Positions 47,828-57,098 are shown, counted from the first letter of the stretch. The stretch is DNA of 60,980 nucleotides from Pigmentiphaga humi (GCF_900606115.1 NZ_UWPJ01000030.1:1-60980), one strand, 5' to 3'. Numbers and translations are program-made. Notes: generated from the sequence alone by a model not told the origin.

Positions 47828-48541
47828 TTATTCTACCGCCGCCGGCCCGCCAGCCGCCAAATCCCCTGCCGCCGGCGCGGCCGTCAACGCCCTTGCCAGC
47901 GACTGCGCCAGCCGGTCGCCGGCCTCCTCCAGCCCGATCGCCACGCCGCACGCCGCCAGGTCGACGGTGCGCAGCCCGGCGTAGCCGCAGGGATTGATCC
48001 ATTCGAACGGCGTCAGGTCCATGTCCACGTTCAAGGCCACCCCGTGGTAGGTGCAGTGGCGATGGACCTTGATGCCCAGGGCGGAAATCTTGGCCAGCTC
48101 CGGCGGGGCGGACGCGCCGCCGGACCCGGGCCGCGGCCAATCGACGTAGACACCGGGCGCGGCCGGCTTGCGGCGGGCGTCGGGCAGGCCCAGCCCGGCC
48201 AGCAGGTCGATCACCGCCTGCTCGACGCGCTGCACGTACTCCTTGACGAAGTAGCCGGCCCGGCGCAGGTCCAGCAGGACGTAGGCCACGACCTGGCCCG
48301 GCCCGTGGTAGGTCACCTGGCCGCCGCGATCGCTCTTGACCAGCGGCACGTCGTGCGGCGCCAGCACGTGTTCGGTCTTGCCCGCCAGGCCCAGGGTGAA
48401 GACGGGCTCGTGCTCGACCAGCCAGATCTCGTCGGGCGTATCGTCGGCGCGGGAAGCCGTGAAGGCCTTCATGGCCTCCCAGGTCTCGTGGTACGGGGCG
48501 GGGCACGGCAGCCAGCGGACGATGGGGAAGGTGGACATCAT
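47828..48541 (-). CDS. lipB: Octanoyltransferase
   Basis: LipB transfers octanoate from acyl carrier protein to the lipoyl domains that LipA then converts. The 237-residue product shows the family motif [20 protein letters not shown] near residue 72, [22 protein letters not shown] near 150 with the catalytic Lys and Cys, and [12 protein letters not shown] near 182. ATG 48541 is used; an adjacent ATG at 48538 is equivalent. An Ala/Gly-rich tail follows. In many relatives the DUF493 gene is directly upstream; here an iron-uptake cassette lies between. Confidence 0.94.
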   Translation of the reverse strand: MMSTFPIVRWLPCPAPYHETWEAMKAFTASRADDTPDEIWLVEHEPVFTLGLAGKTEHVLAPHDVPLVKSDRGGQVTYHGPGQVVAYVLLDLRRAGYFVKEYVQRVEQAVIDLLAGLGLPDARRKPAAPGVYVDWPRPGSGGASAPPELAKISALGIKVHRHCTYHGVALNVDMDLTPFEWINPCGYAGLRTVDLAACGVAIGLEEAGDRLAQSLARALTAAPAAGDLAAGGPAAVE

Positions 48542-48622
48542 GCGAGTGTACCGCCGGGCGGGCGGCACACTCGCCGGATCAGGCCGGCATCCCGCCGGGA
48601 TGCCGGGCCGCCGCGAACGGCA

Positions 48623-51262
48623 TCACGAGCAAGCTGCGACCGAACTGCTCGGCGGCTTCCACTCGAACGTGAAGTTCGGCAGTTCCTTGATCCTGAACGA
48701 CCATACCAGGCCGTCCTTGCCGACCATCTGCATGCCGTCGCATACCTCGGGGTTGTTGGCGATTGGCCATACCAGCTGGAACTCCAGAACCTGGCCCTTG
48801 CGCACGATCTGGCCGTCGCTCAGCCCCGCGAACTTGGGTTTTTCGACGCCGTAGGTGTCGTAGGCTTTCAGATCCGCAATGGTGTAATCGCCGCCCGCGG
48901 TCAGACGGATGGTCTTGACCACGAAATCGCCGCTGAAACCGAACCTGGCCGCCAGTCCCAGGCCTTGAATCCCGTCCCCGACCCCGGCGGTCACCGGGAA
49001 CAGCAGCTGGTTGGGTTGCTTGGTCGCCGAGATATTGGCGTTCCAGGCGGGCTCCTCCTTCAGCGTCAGCCCCTGCTTGGTATTGTCCCAGTAGTGGCCG
49101 ATATGGAGATCCTCCAGCAGCACGGTGGGGTAGTCCTCGCGCGTGGCCGCCTGGACGCTGAACAGGAAGGGGCCGGCCACCTCGGCGCCGTCGGTCACCA
49201 GCAGCGAGAGATCGTAGATGCCGGTCTTGGACGGCGCGAGCTTGAACGCGCTGCAGTCCCACTCCTCGGCCGCCATTTGCCTGTCGAACCATTCCTGGAC
49301 GTCCACTCCCGGCAGGTAGCGGCCTCCCGAGAAGCACGACTGGATCGTTTCGCTGGGCTTGTGTCCGGTGTAGTTGTCGGGCTTCCCGGTCAGCGTCCAC
49401 AGGTAGTTGATCCGGTCGCCGTCCGGGTCGAAGGCGTTGGCGGTGAACTGGAAGCCGTTCCACATATCTATGGGCAGCGCGTTGAACAAGTTCACGTTCT
49501 TGAGCACCGGGGCGATCCGCAAGGGCTGCTCCCGGTCGTACGGCAGCGCCTGGTAGGGCCGGGCCTCTGGCGGGCTGTTCTGGCTCTTGGCGAACACGGC
49601 GAGCGCGACGGACGCGCTGCTCGACCCCCAGCTGTCGGTCACGACCAGCGCAACCTTGTACGGCCCCGGCTTGTCGGTGACGAACGAAGCCTGCGCCTGA
49701 TCGGCGTTCTTGATCGTGGCGGTGCTGCCGTCCGGCTTGTCCACCATGCGCCATGTGTAGGCAAGCCGGTTCTTGTCCGGATCGCTGCTGCCCGCGCCGG
49801 TCAGGACGACTTCGGCGCCGGCCATGACGGCGGCGCTGCCGGAAGACACCGCAGGCACGGCGGTCGGCGTGCGGTTGGCGCCGTTGAGCACGGTGAACGT
49901 CGCCGTGACGGGTTCGGACCATGCGCCGGCAAGATCCTGCACGCGCAGCTGGAACTTGTATTTTTCCGCGCCGCTGCCGTCGAAAGTGCGCGGGGTGAAG
50001 AAGGTGTTGCGCATGGAGGTCCGCTCCAGTGTCGCGGCCCCCGGCGCGGGTTCTTCCAATACCGTGTATTCGTAATTCATGCCCGCATAGGGGGACTGGT
50101 CGACGTCGTAGCTGGCGCCCCGGCCGTACAGCTCGGTGCGGGCGCCCTTCTCGATTTCGAAAGTATTCTGGTTGTAGGCGTGCATGAACATAGCCACGGG
50201 CGGCGTGTTGGCAGCGCCATCGGGAATGGCCGCATCGACGCGGAAATCGGCGCTCCCGACCTGCACGCCGTCGAACACGGCCAGGGTCACGTTGTAGGTG
50301 TCCGCCGCCACCGGCACGAAGCTGAGCTCGGCGGCATTGGCGCCGGTCAGTTCCGGCAGCGGCGCCAGGCCGCCCTGCGCGATGGTCCAGCGGTACTGCA
50401 TGGTGCCGGTGCTGCGGCTGCCGGGCTTGCTGTCGACGGCGCTCAGCGTCACTTTCCTGCCGCGCACGAAAGGCTCCGGCGTCACGGCCTTGATGATGGC
50501 CTGCGGCGTGGTGGGCGCCTTCACGATGTTCAGGGTCAGCGTCGCCGGTTGCAGGCTTTTCCTGCCTTCGTAGCTCACGCTCAGTTCGGCTTCGTAGCGG
50601 CCTTCGACGTCGGCCGTGAAGCGCGGCTGCGCCTGCGTAGCCTCGGCGGGATCGAGCCCGGTCAACGCGCTGCCGGGAGGCACCGACACCAGGCGCCACG
50701 CGTAGATCAGCTTGGAGGCGTCGCCGCCGGTGGGCGGCTGGCTGCCGCGGCCGTCGAGCTGCACCATGCCCAGCGTCACGTCGCGCTCGCGCCGCTGCAC
50801 CGCCGCGACGGGGTATACGCTGGTCGTCGTGAACTCCAGCTGCAGCGAAGCACTGCCGACGCCGTCGCTGACCGTCACGCCGAGGATGTACTGGCCTGCC
50901 AGCGCAGGCACGAAGCTGGTCTGCGCCGACGCGGGGCTGGCGACCGAGGCCGCGGAATAATCCGGCTGCTTGACGATGGTCCAGGAATAGCGCAGCGCCA
51001 CGCCCGCCGGACCGGTGCTGGCGGAGGCATCGAGCGCGATGGCCGAACCGGCTTCGACTACGCTGCCGTTGAACAACTCCTTGCCGTCCACGCTGGCGCG
51101 CAGCACCGTGGTCACCTCGCTGGAGCCGTTGCCGCCTCCGCCGCCCCCGCCGTTGCCGGCTCCGCCCAGATCGTCGCCGGCGCTGGTGCCGCCGCCGCAG
51201 CCGCCCGCGGCCAGCAGCGCGGCCAGGCCCAGGCCCGCCATCAGCTTGCGCAATAGGTTCAT
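48623..51262 (-). CDS. Large PKD/Ig-repeat lipoprotein
   Basis: This 879-residue protein has a lipoprotein-type signal with Cys22 (LLAAGGC) followed by a Gly/Ser linker. Five repeats marked by YxW cores (LRYSWTI, LIYAWRL, MQYRWTI, LAYTWRM, INYLWTL) and runs such as VALDASASTGPAG are PKD or Ig-like domains, spanning about residues 50-640. The C-terminal region, with four Cys (near IQSC, EWDC, PEVC and the end), is unlike the repeats and unrecognised. It is the last gene behind the TonB receptor, so it is probably a surface or periplasmic partner that captures a ligand for it. Confidence 0.8.
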   Translation of the reverse strand: MNLLRKLMAGLGLAALLAAGGCGGGTSAGDDLGGAGNGGGGGGGNGSSEVTTVLRASVDGKELFNGSVVEAGSAIALDASASTGPAGVALRYSWTIVKQPDYSAASVASPASAQTSFVPALAGQYILGVTVSDGVGSASLQLEFTTTSVYPVAAVQRRERDVTLGMVQLDGRGSQPPTGGDASKLIYAWRLVSVPPGSALTGLDPAEATQAQPRFTADVEGRYEAELSVSYEGRKSLQPATLTLNIVKAPTTPQAIIKAVTPEPFVRGRKVTLSAVDSKPGSRSTGTMQYRWTIAQGGLAPLPELTGANAAELSFVPVAADTYNVTLAVFDGVQVGSADFRVDAAIPDGAANTPPVAMFMHAYNQNTFEIEKGARTELYGRGASYDVDQSPYAGMNYEYTVLEEPAPGAATLERTSMRNTFFTPRTFDGSGAEKYKFQLRVQDLAGAWSEPVTATFTVLNGANRTPTAVPAVSSGSAAVMAGAEVVLTGAGSSDPDKNRLAYTWRMVDKPDGSTATIKNADQAQASFVTDKPGPYKVALVVTDSWGSSSASVALAVFAKSQNSPPEARPYQALPYDREQPLRIAPVLKNVNLFNALPIDMWNGFQFTANAFDPDGDRINYLWTLTGKPDNYTGHKPSETIQSCFSGGRYLPGVDVQEWFDRQMAAEEWDCSAFKLAPSKTGIYDLSLLVTDGAEVAGPFLFSVQAATREDYPTVLLEDLHIGHYWDNTKQGLTLKEEPAWNANISATKQPNQLLFPVTAGVGDGIQGLGLAARFGFSGDFVVKTIRLTAGGDYTIADLKAYDTYGVEKPKFAGLSDGQIVRKGQVLEFQLVWPIANNPEVCDGMQMVGKDGLVWSFRIKELPNFTFEWKPPSSSVAACS

Positions 51263-51293
51263 CTTGCTTCCTTGGTTGTCCTGCGAGTTGAAA

Positions 51294-54086
51294 TCAGAAT
51301 TGCAGCGTCACGCTCAGCCTGGCCGTGCGTCCGGGCGCCGGCACCGCGCCCAGTCCCAGGGCGTCGAGGTAGTAGCGGTCGGTCGCGTTGTCGAGGTTGA
51401 AATCGACGCTCACCGTGTCGTTGATCCGGTAGCTGGCGAACAGGTCGAAGATCCGGTAGGCATGCCACTCCACCGGACGCGCGAACGCCGAGTTGACGCC
51501 CTGGTCGTCGAATTCGGGCACGCGGTTGCGCGCCCCCATGAACGTGCCGCGCACGCCCAGCGTCAGCTTGCGGTCCAGCAGGCGCATGCCCAGCGTGAGC
51601 GTGCCGTGCCAGTTGGGCGGAATCATGTTGTTGACGTAGCTGGCGGCCAGGCCGTAGTCGGTGCACGGCTGGCGGCGGTAGCTGCCCTCGTGGCAGATCT
51701 CGATCTTGGTGTATTTGGTGATGCCGAAATCGGTGTAGAACATGCCCATGTCGTAGCCGCCCGACAGTTCGAAGCCGTTGAATCGGGCGCTGTCGATGTT
51801 GCGCACGCGCCAGAAGCCGTTGGCCGAGCCCTCGCTGACGTTGTTGATGGTGCGGGTCAGGTAGTTGCTGGTCTGGTTGTTGAAATAGGCCAGCTTCACC
51901 CGCAGCTTGTCGCTGCTCTTCAGCAAACCGTCTTTCAGGAAGTTGACCCCGACCTCGCGGTTGCGGGCATGCTCGGGCTTCAGGTAGCTGCCGACCACGG
52001 TGCTGACCGACACGCCGCTCGTGCTCTCGAACATGCTGGGCATGCGCAGCGCCTCCGCATAGCGGCCGTACAGCTGCACGCCGGGCAGCGGTTCCCAGGT
52101 CAGGCTGGCGATGGGCGCCGAGCCGCTGTGGCGCGACTTGCCGGGCTGCACCGTTTCGCATTCGGTGGCGCCGCCGGTGCCGTCGTCGTTCGGGACGAAT
52201 TCGCAAACGCTGGCCGAGTGGTAGTCCTGCGCCGAATAGCGGGTGTGGCGCAGGCCCGCGTCCAGGGTCACGCTCGGAACGGGCTGGTACATGAAGGCGA
52301 GAAAGGCGCTGTATTCGTCGCGCGTGCCGTCGCGTCCCGTGCCGGCGGCGCCGCCGCTGGCCTCGTCCACCGTGCTGGCCACCGTCTCGCTTTGCGCGGC
52401 CAGGCCGTAGCGGATTTCCCCCGTCCCCCACGACTTGGCATCGAACACCATCGTGTTGCTCAGGTCTCCGCCGCGGCGGCGATAGCGTTCCGCGCCGTTG
52501 GACGCCCACGGATTGCTTTCCAGCCAGCCGGAATAGTTGCGGTTGATGCTGTGGGTATTGGTGAACCACAGGTTGGCGCGCAGGTCGATGGCGTCGTTGC
52601 CGGCCGGGTTCCAGCGATAACGGCTGGCATAGGTATTGGCGGTGACTTCACTGCTCTCGGTCTGGCGGGCGTAGTCGAAGCCCAGCAGCTGCGAAGGCAT
52701 CAGTTCGCCGTACAGGCTGTGGTAGCGCAGCCAGCTCAGCTCCAGTTCCTGGTCGTTGGGCAGGTAGAGCTTGCTCTTGAGCAGGAAGGATTCGCTCTGG
52801 TAGTTGCTGTTGACGATCATTTCCCCGCCGCGGAAACGCGAGGCGCCATCCACGCTCGGGTAGACGTTGGTCCAGCGATTGAAGGTTCCCGGCGCGGTAT
52901 TCGACAGATCGAGCACCGGTGCGGGACCGTGCCGGCCCGCGTAGTAATTGCCCTGCCGGCGCGTGGCGTAGGCCGCCACCAAGTCCATGGACTCCAGCCG
53001 CGAAGCCAGGGCCAGGCTGCCTGCCCAGCTGCGCGGATCATAGGTATCGGGACGATTCAGCGTGCCGTTGCCCTGCGGCCCGAGTATGGTCCTCAGGTCG
53101 TTGGTACCCGCGCAATTCGACTCGCTGCCGGCCACGCAATTGGTGCGATAGGCGTCGTTGCGCACGAAGTAGCCGGAGATCGTGCCGGGCTCCGCCGGCG
53201 AGCCGGAGTTGTTGCCCATCAGGCTGCCGCGCATGCGCATGCCGAAGGTATTGCCGGGCTTGACGATGTCGTCGGCATTGAGCGTCCGCATGCTGACCAC
53301 GCCGCCCACCGCGCCGGTGCCCTGCGCGCTCATGCTCGGGCCTTTCTCGATCTGGATGCCGCCGATCAGGTCGGGATCGATGTAGCTGCGCGACGCCACG
53401 CCCGCGTAGCCGCGATACACCGTGGTTTCCTGGCGCGCGCCGTCCACCAGCACCGGCACCCGGCCCTGTCCCTGCATGCCGCGGATGTTGACGTCCAGCC
53501 CGCCCGAGTTGCGGTTCTCGCCCACCAGCACGCCCGGCGTGCCCTGGAAAATGTCGCCGACCGACGTGCCGCGGAAGCGTTCGATATTTTCGCGGCTGAT
53601 GTAGCTGGACGAGCCGGCCGTGCGGTAGGCTTCGTCCTCCGGCTTGATCGCATCGGCCTCCACGTGCACGGTGGACAGTTGCTGGATGCTTGCCGACACG
53701 CGCGGCGGAACGGGCTCCAGCGTGTAGATGCCCGAAGCATGGGGAGCCGCGCGCAGTTGATGCGGCGCGAGGATCCGGTCCAGCCCTTCGGCTACGCCGT
53801 AGCTGCCGGTCAACCCGTCGCTATGGCGCGACTCGATGGCCCGGCTGTCGATCGACAGCAGCACGCCCGATTGCGCCATGAAGGCTTCGAGCACGCCGCG
53901 CAGACTGCCCGCCGGAATCTCGTAGCGCCGCGACTGCGCCGCCGGTTCGGGGGTCTTCGCCTCCTGGCCCACGGCCGCGCCCGCGGCGACGGCCAGCGCC
54001 ACGGCCATGCATCGCGCGGCGCCCCGCCACCGCACCCCCCGCGCGCCGGCTCCGCGCCCGGCGCGCCCTCCCTTCGTCAACCGCAT
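51294..54086 (-). CDS. TonB-dependent outer-membrane receptor with STN signalling domain
   Basis: The 930-residue protein has a signal sequence (about residues 1-40), a secretin/TonB N-terminal STN domain (about 54-122, RRYEIPAGSLRGVLEAFMAQ), a plug domain (about 140-300, GTPGVLVGENRNSGGLDVN and IRGMQGQGRVPVLVDGARQE) and a barrel ending in a terminal Phe (RLSVTLQF). LRMPSMFESTSGV with LKPEHARNREVGV is like the haem/transferrin class of receptor. The STN domain lets the receptor signal through FecR to the FecI sigma factor. The ligand is probably an iron source, but not proven. Confidence 0.88.
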   Translation of the reverse strand: MRLTKGGRAGRGAGARGVRWRGAARCMAVALAVAAGAAVGQEAKTPEPAAQSRRYEIPAGSLRGVLEAFMAQSGVLLSIDSRAIESRHSDGLTGSYGVAEGLDRILAPHQLRAAPHASGIYTLEPVPPRVSASIQQLSTVHVEADAIKPEDEAYRTAGSSSYISRENIERFRGTSVGDIFQGTPGVLVGENRNSGGLDVNIRGMQGQGRVPVLVDGARQETTVYRGYAGVASRSYIDPDLIGGIQIEKGPSMSAQGTGAVGGVVSMRTLNADDIVKPGNTFGMRMRGSLMGNNSGSPAEPGTISGYFVRNDAYRTNCVAGSESNCAGTNDLRTILGPQGNGTLNRPDTYDPRSWAGSLALASRLESMDLVAAYATRRQGNYYAGRHGPAPVLDLSNTAPGTFNRWTNVYPSVDGASRFRGGEMIVNSNYQSESFLLKSKLYLPNDQELELSWLRYHSLYGELMPSQLLGFDYARQTESSEVTANTYASRYRWNPAGNDAIDLRANLWFTNTHSINRNYSGWLESNPWASNGAERYRRRGGDLSNTMVFDAKSWGTGEIRYGLAAQSETVASTVDEASGGAAGTGRDGTRDEYSAFLAFMYQPVPSVTLDAGLRHTRYSAQDYHSASVCEFVPNDDGTGGATECETVQPGKSRHSGSAPIASLTWEPLPGVQLYGRYAEALRMPSMFESTSGVSVSTVVGSYLKPEHARNREVGVNFLKDGLLKSSDKLRVKLAYFNNQTSNYLTRTINNVSEGSANGFWRVRNIDSARFNGFELSGGYDMGMFYTDFGITKYTKIEICHEGSYRRQPCTDYGLAASYVNNMIPPNWHGTLTLGMRLLDRKLTLGVRGTFMGARNRVPEFDDQGVNSAFARPVEWHAYRIFDLFASYRINDTVSVDFNLDNATDRYYLDALGLGAVPAPGRTARLSVTLQF

Positions 54087-54176
54087 GAACCTTCCCTTTG
54101 GCTATGGCCCGAAGTGGCCTGTCATGGGAGGTACCGAACGGCAACGGAAAGTGGGAAAAAACTTGCCCGCCACAGT

Positions 54177-54195
54177 TGAAACAAGATATTTCAAA
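54177..54195. promoter_or_regulatory. Inverted repeat upstream of the TonB receptor
   Basis: TTGAAA-N7-TTTCAA lies in the only AT-rich part of the 146-base gap between fecR and the receptor gene, about 90 bases before its start. It is a candidate for an ECF-sigma promoter or operator. I could not match it clearly to the Escherichia coli fecA promoter. Confidence 0.4.
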
Positions 54196-54232
54196 GTTCC
54201 CCAGGCCGACACGCGCCTGATCCTGAGCGCAC

Positions 54233-55240
54233 TCAACCCGCGGGCACGACCTCGATCCGTTCGCGTCCGCCGCGTTCGATGCGCACCGGCAGGGTCCGCG
54301 CAATGGCCGCCAGCGTGGCGTCCACGTCGCCGGAGGGAAAACTGCCGACTAGGCGATAGCCCGCTGCGGCAGGATGGCAATGCACGCCGCCTTTGCGGTA
54401 GCGCGAGAGTTCGCGGATGAACGCTCCCAGGGGAACGTCTTCGGCGACCAGCACGCCGTCGATCCAGGCTTGCATCGCCCTGCTCGCGGGACGCAGGCTG
54501 GCGACGCCGCCGCGCCCGAGCGTCGCCGCCGACCCGGCCGGCACGATGCGCCCTGCCGTCTCCGCGCCGGACGGCCTGCAGTCGACCGCCCCGTCGAACA
54601 CCGCGACGTCGAGGCCGCCTTCGTCCATCCTGGCGCAGAAACGCGTGCCCAGCGGCCGCAGCACGCCGAGGGCGGACGTCACTTCGAACGGACGGGCGGG
54701 CCGCTCGCGATCCGGCGCGGTTTCGATGAAAATGCGGCCCTGTACGAGTTCGAGGCGGCGGGCCGCCGCGCCGAGGCGCACATTGACCGCGCTGTCGGTA
54801 TCGAGCCAGAGCGTGGAGCCGTCGGCGAGCACGATGCGTTCGATGCTGCCGGTCGGGGCGTGGTGGGTAGCCATCCAGACCCGCAGCGGCAAGCTTCGGA
54901 ACACCATGGGCGCCGCCGCCCCGCCGCAGAACAATAGCGCCAGGCCGGCGCCGAGCGCGCGGCGGCGGCCACGCGCCTTGTTGCCGCGCAGCAAGGTCGA
55001 TACGGGCGCCCCCGCGGCCGACTTGAGCCCGGCCATCTTGCCGCTGACCAGCATCATCCATTCCCACGCTCGGGCGTGCGCGTCGGCGGCATGCAGCCAC
55101 GACTCCCATTGCCGGCGCAGGGCGCTGTCCGGGCCGGCGTCCTGCAGGCGGGCGAACCAGTCGGCGGCTTCGCGCAGGGCATGCAGATCGGCCTCGTCGA
55201 GCGGGTGTTCGAGACTGCCGCCCGGCCTGGGCATGGGCAT
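54233..55240 (-). CDS. FecR-family anti-sigma/signal transducer
   Basis: FecR passes the signal from the receptor STN domain across the inner membrane to the sigma factor. The 335-residue protein has a cytoplasmic N-terminal part (residues 1-85, LREAADWFARLQDAGPDSA), a membrane segment (about 92-112, ALGAGLALLFCGGAAAPMVF) and the periplasmic FecR domain (about 120-230, ADGSTLWLDTDSAVNVRLG). Its start follows the FecI stop by three bases. Confidence 0.9.
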   Translation of the reverse strand: MPMPRPGGSLEHPLDEADLHALREAADWFARLQDAGPDSALRRQWESWLHAADAHARAWEWMMLVSGKMAGLKSAAGAPVSTLLRGNKARGRRRALGAGLALLFCGGAAAPMVFRSLPLRVWMATHHAPTGSIERIVLADGSTLWLDTDSAVNVRLGAAARRLELVQGRIFIETAPDRERPARPFEVTSALGVLRPLGTRFCARMDEGGLDVAVFDGAVDCRPSGAETAGRIVPAGSAATLGRGGVASLRPASRAMQAWIDGVLVAEDVPLGAFIRELSRYRKGGVHCHPAAAGYRLVGSFPSGDVDATLAAIARTLPVRIERGGRERIEVVPAG

Positions 55241-55243
55241 GGC

Positions 55244-55777
55244 TCAGCCCCCCTGCTTCATCAGGTACACGCTGCACGCCACCATGGCGCGAGCCAGGTA
55301 GTTGTGCACCGTGCGGCGCGTCACGCCCAGTTCGGCCGCGATGCGCTGCTGGCACATGCCGTCCAGTTGCGCCAGCAAGAAGGCCTGGCGGCACTTGGGC
55401 GGCAATTCGTCGAGCATGGCGTCGATCTCGCACAACAGCTCGAACGCGACGGCCCGCGCTTCGGGCGACGGCGCGCTGGCCGGCTCCATCGCGGCCAACG
55501 CCGCCAGGTATTCGCGCTCCAGGGCATCGCGGCGCCACTTGCTGATGACCAGGCCGTTGGCGATCAAGGCCAGTTGCCGGCGCGGATCGAAGCGGTCGGA
55601 GGCCTGGAAGCGGAATGCCGTGCGGCCGCCGAGCACGCGCAAAAAAGTTTCCTGCAGCAGGTCCGCCGCATCGGCGCTGTTGCCGAGCTTACGGCGCAGC
55701 CAGCCTTGCAGCCAGCCTCGATGATCCCGAAACAGACCATCGATCGGCACCCCTCCGCTCAGGTCGTTCTGCGCCAT
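55244..55777 (-). CDS. FecI-like ECF RNA polymerase sigma factor
   Basis: This 177-residue ECF sigma factor carries region 2 (ADAADLLQETFLRVLGG near residue 35, ANGLVISKWRRDALEREY near 72) and region 4 (CQQRIAAELGVTRRTVHNYL near 140). GGAGG precedes its ATG. It is the first gene of the cassette and lies 53 bases behind a Fur-box-like site, so iron limitation would raise it, and it in turn would transcribe the TonB receptor gene. Confidence 0.9.
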   Translation of the reverse strand: MAQNDLSGGVPIDGLFRDHRGWLQGWLRRKLGNSADAADLLQETFLRVLGGRTAFRFQASDRFDPRRQLALIANGLVISKWRRDALEREYLAALAAMEPASAPSPEARAVAFELLCEIDAMLDELPPKCRQAFLLAQLDGMCQQRIAAELGVTRRTVHNYLARAMVACSVYLMKQGG

Positions 55778-55829
55778 ACCCCCTCCCCGGCGTCAGGAAA
55801 CACGTCGTCCCGTCAACTCGTTCGGTAAT

Positions 55830-55848
55830 AAAATTGAGAATCATTCAC
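55830..55848. promoter_or_regulatory. Fur-box-like site upstream of fecI
   Basis: AAAATTGAGAATCATTCAC matches 13 of 19 positions of the classic Fur box GATAATGATAATCATTATC by eye, with the core GAnAATCATT intact. It sits in an AT-rich patch in the 129-base gap before the sigma-factor gene. It supports iron-regulated expression of the whole cassette. Confidence 0.65.
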
Positions 55849-55906
55849 AATTTAGCATACCCGACGAGCAGCGGGCCAGACCGGCGGAAATCCGGCCGAG
55901 GCGGCG

Positions 55907-56194
55907 TCAGAGCACGTATTTCACCATCGGATGCGAGGTGAGCTCGCGGTACAGGGCGTCGAGCTGCTCGCGCGAGGTGGCCCGCACGATGAAAGTCAGC
56001 CCCAGGTAGTTGCCGCTGGAACTGGGGCGCTGCTCGACCGTTTCGGGATCGAAGGCGGGGTCGTGCCGCAGGACGACCTCGGTCAGGACGGCGACGAACT
56101 CGGGATGGGATGCCCCCATGACCTTGATCGGAAAATCCGACGGGTATTCGATCAGCGATTCCCCCTTGCCGGGGATGTCGGGAGTGGTAGCCAT
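55907..56194 (-). CDS. ybeD: DUF493 (YbeD) family regulatory-fold protein
   Basis: The 95-residue protein has the ACT-like DUF493 fold: YPSDFPIKVMGASHPEFVAV near residue 17 and SGNYLGLTFIVRATSREQLD near 60, ending LTSHPMVKYVL. ATG 56194 is used; longer frames run into the aminotransferase gene. It normally sits next to lipB with the aminotransferase and dacA in that order, and here dat, ybeD and dacA keep that order while lipB is 7 kb away. Function unknown. Confidence 0.9.
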   Translation of the reverse strand: MATTPDIPGKGESLIEYPSDFPIKVMGASHPEFVAVLTEVVLRHDPAFDPETVEQRPSSSGNYLGLTFIVRATSREQLDALYRELTSHPMVKYVL

Positions 56195-56196
56195 GA

Positions 56197-57075
56197 TTAA
56201 CCAACCCTGCGCGCAAGCGCTGCGATTGCCTCGTCGTAGCTCTGGCGCAATTGTGCATAGACCGGGCCGGGACGGCCCGCGCCGACGGGCTTGCCGTCCA
56301 GGGAGACGATGGGCAGGATTTCCTTGGTGGCCGACGACAGCATGAGTTCGTCGGCCGCTTCGACCTCGGCCTGCGCGATCTTCCGCATCTCGAGCGGGAT
56401 CCCGCGGGCCGCGGCCATTTCCTGGATGAAGCCGTAGCGGATGCCTTCCAGGATGAGGTGGTTCCTCTCCGGCGCAACCAGCACACCGTTCTTGACCACC
56501 CAGACGTTGCTGGACGAGCCTTCGGACAGGAAGCCGTCGCGGAACATGACGGTCTCCACCGCGTCGCGGTCGACCGCGAACTGCCGGGCCAGCACGTTCC
56601 CCAGCAGCGACGTGGATTTGATCTCGCAATGCAGCCAGCGCTCGTCCGGCATGCTCACCGCGCGCACGCCTTGCTCCCGCAGCTCGGCGCCGGGCCACGC
56701 GAACGGGGTGGCCATGCCGAATACGGTCGGCACGGCATCGGCCGGAAAAGCATGATCCCGCCGCGCCACGCCGCGCGTCACCTGCAGGTACACGATCTGG
56801 TCCGGGGCGTCCGAGGTTGCGATCAACTTCCCGACCAGATCCTCCCAGCCCGCCTGGTCATGCGGATTCGCAATCCGCACCGCCTCCAGACTACGCCGCA
56901 ACCGCGCCAGATGATGTCCCATCCGGAACGGCTTGCGCCCATACACCGGCACCACCTCGTAAATCCCGTCGCCGAAAATGAAGCCCCGGTCCAGCACCGA
57001 CACCTTGGCCTGCGACAAAGGCGTGAACTCGCCGTTCAGATAGACCTGCGGATCACCGCTCATCCCGGGAATCAT
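56197..57075 (-). CDS. dat: D-amino-acid aminotransferase (class IV)
   Basis: This 292-residue PLP enzyme belongs to the fold-type IV family. The Schiff-base lysine is K153 in LHCEIKSTSLLGN, with SVLDRGFIFGDGIYEVVPVY near residue 26 as family signature. TGAGGAG precedes the ATG at 57075; a second ATG at 57063 is possible. It would make D-amino acids from 2-oxo acids, such as D-alanine or D-glutamate for peptidoglycan, which fits its place between dacA and the DUF493 gene. Branched-chain activity is the main alternative. Confidence 0.88.
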   Translation of the reverse strand: MIPGMSGDPQVYLNGEFTPLSQAKVSVLDRGFIFGDGIYEVVPVYGRKPFRMGHHLARLRRSLEAVRIANPHDQAGWEDLVGKLIATSDAPDQIVYLQVTRGVARRDHAFPADAVPTVFGMATPFAWPGAELREQGVRAVSMPDERWLHCEIKSTSLLGNVLARQFAVDRDAVETVMFRDGFLSEGSSSNVWVVKNGVLVAPERNHLILEGIRYGFIQEMAAARGIPLEMRKIAQAEVEAADELMLSSATKEILPIVSLDGKPVGAGRPGPVYAQLRQSYDEAIAALARRVG

Positions 57076-57098
57076 CTCAGCTCCTCATCGGGGCGCAA

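Noticed and set aside
48044-51256. Plus-strand open frame of over 1000 codons antisense to the PKD lipoprotein
   Set aside because: It mirrors a real gene in a high-GC genome, where the antisense frame stays open by codon bias. It has no recognisable domain and its composition is His/Arg/Gly/Val-rich as expected for such shadows.
51015-54179. Plus-strand open frame of over 1000 codons antisense to the TonB receptor
   Set aside because: Same cause. The minus strand holds a full receptor with STN, plug and barrel.
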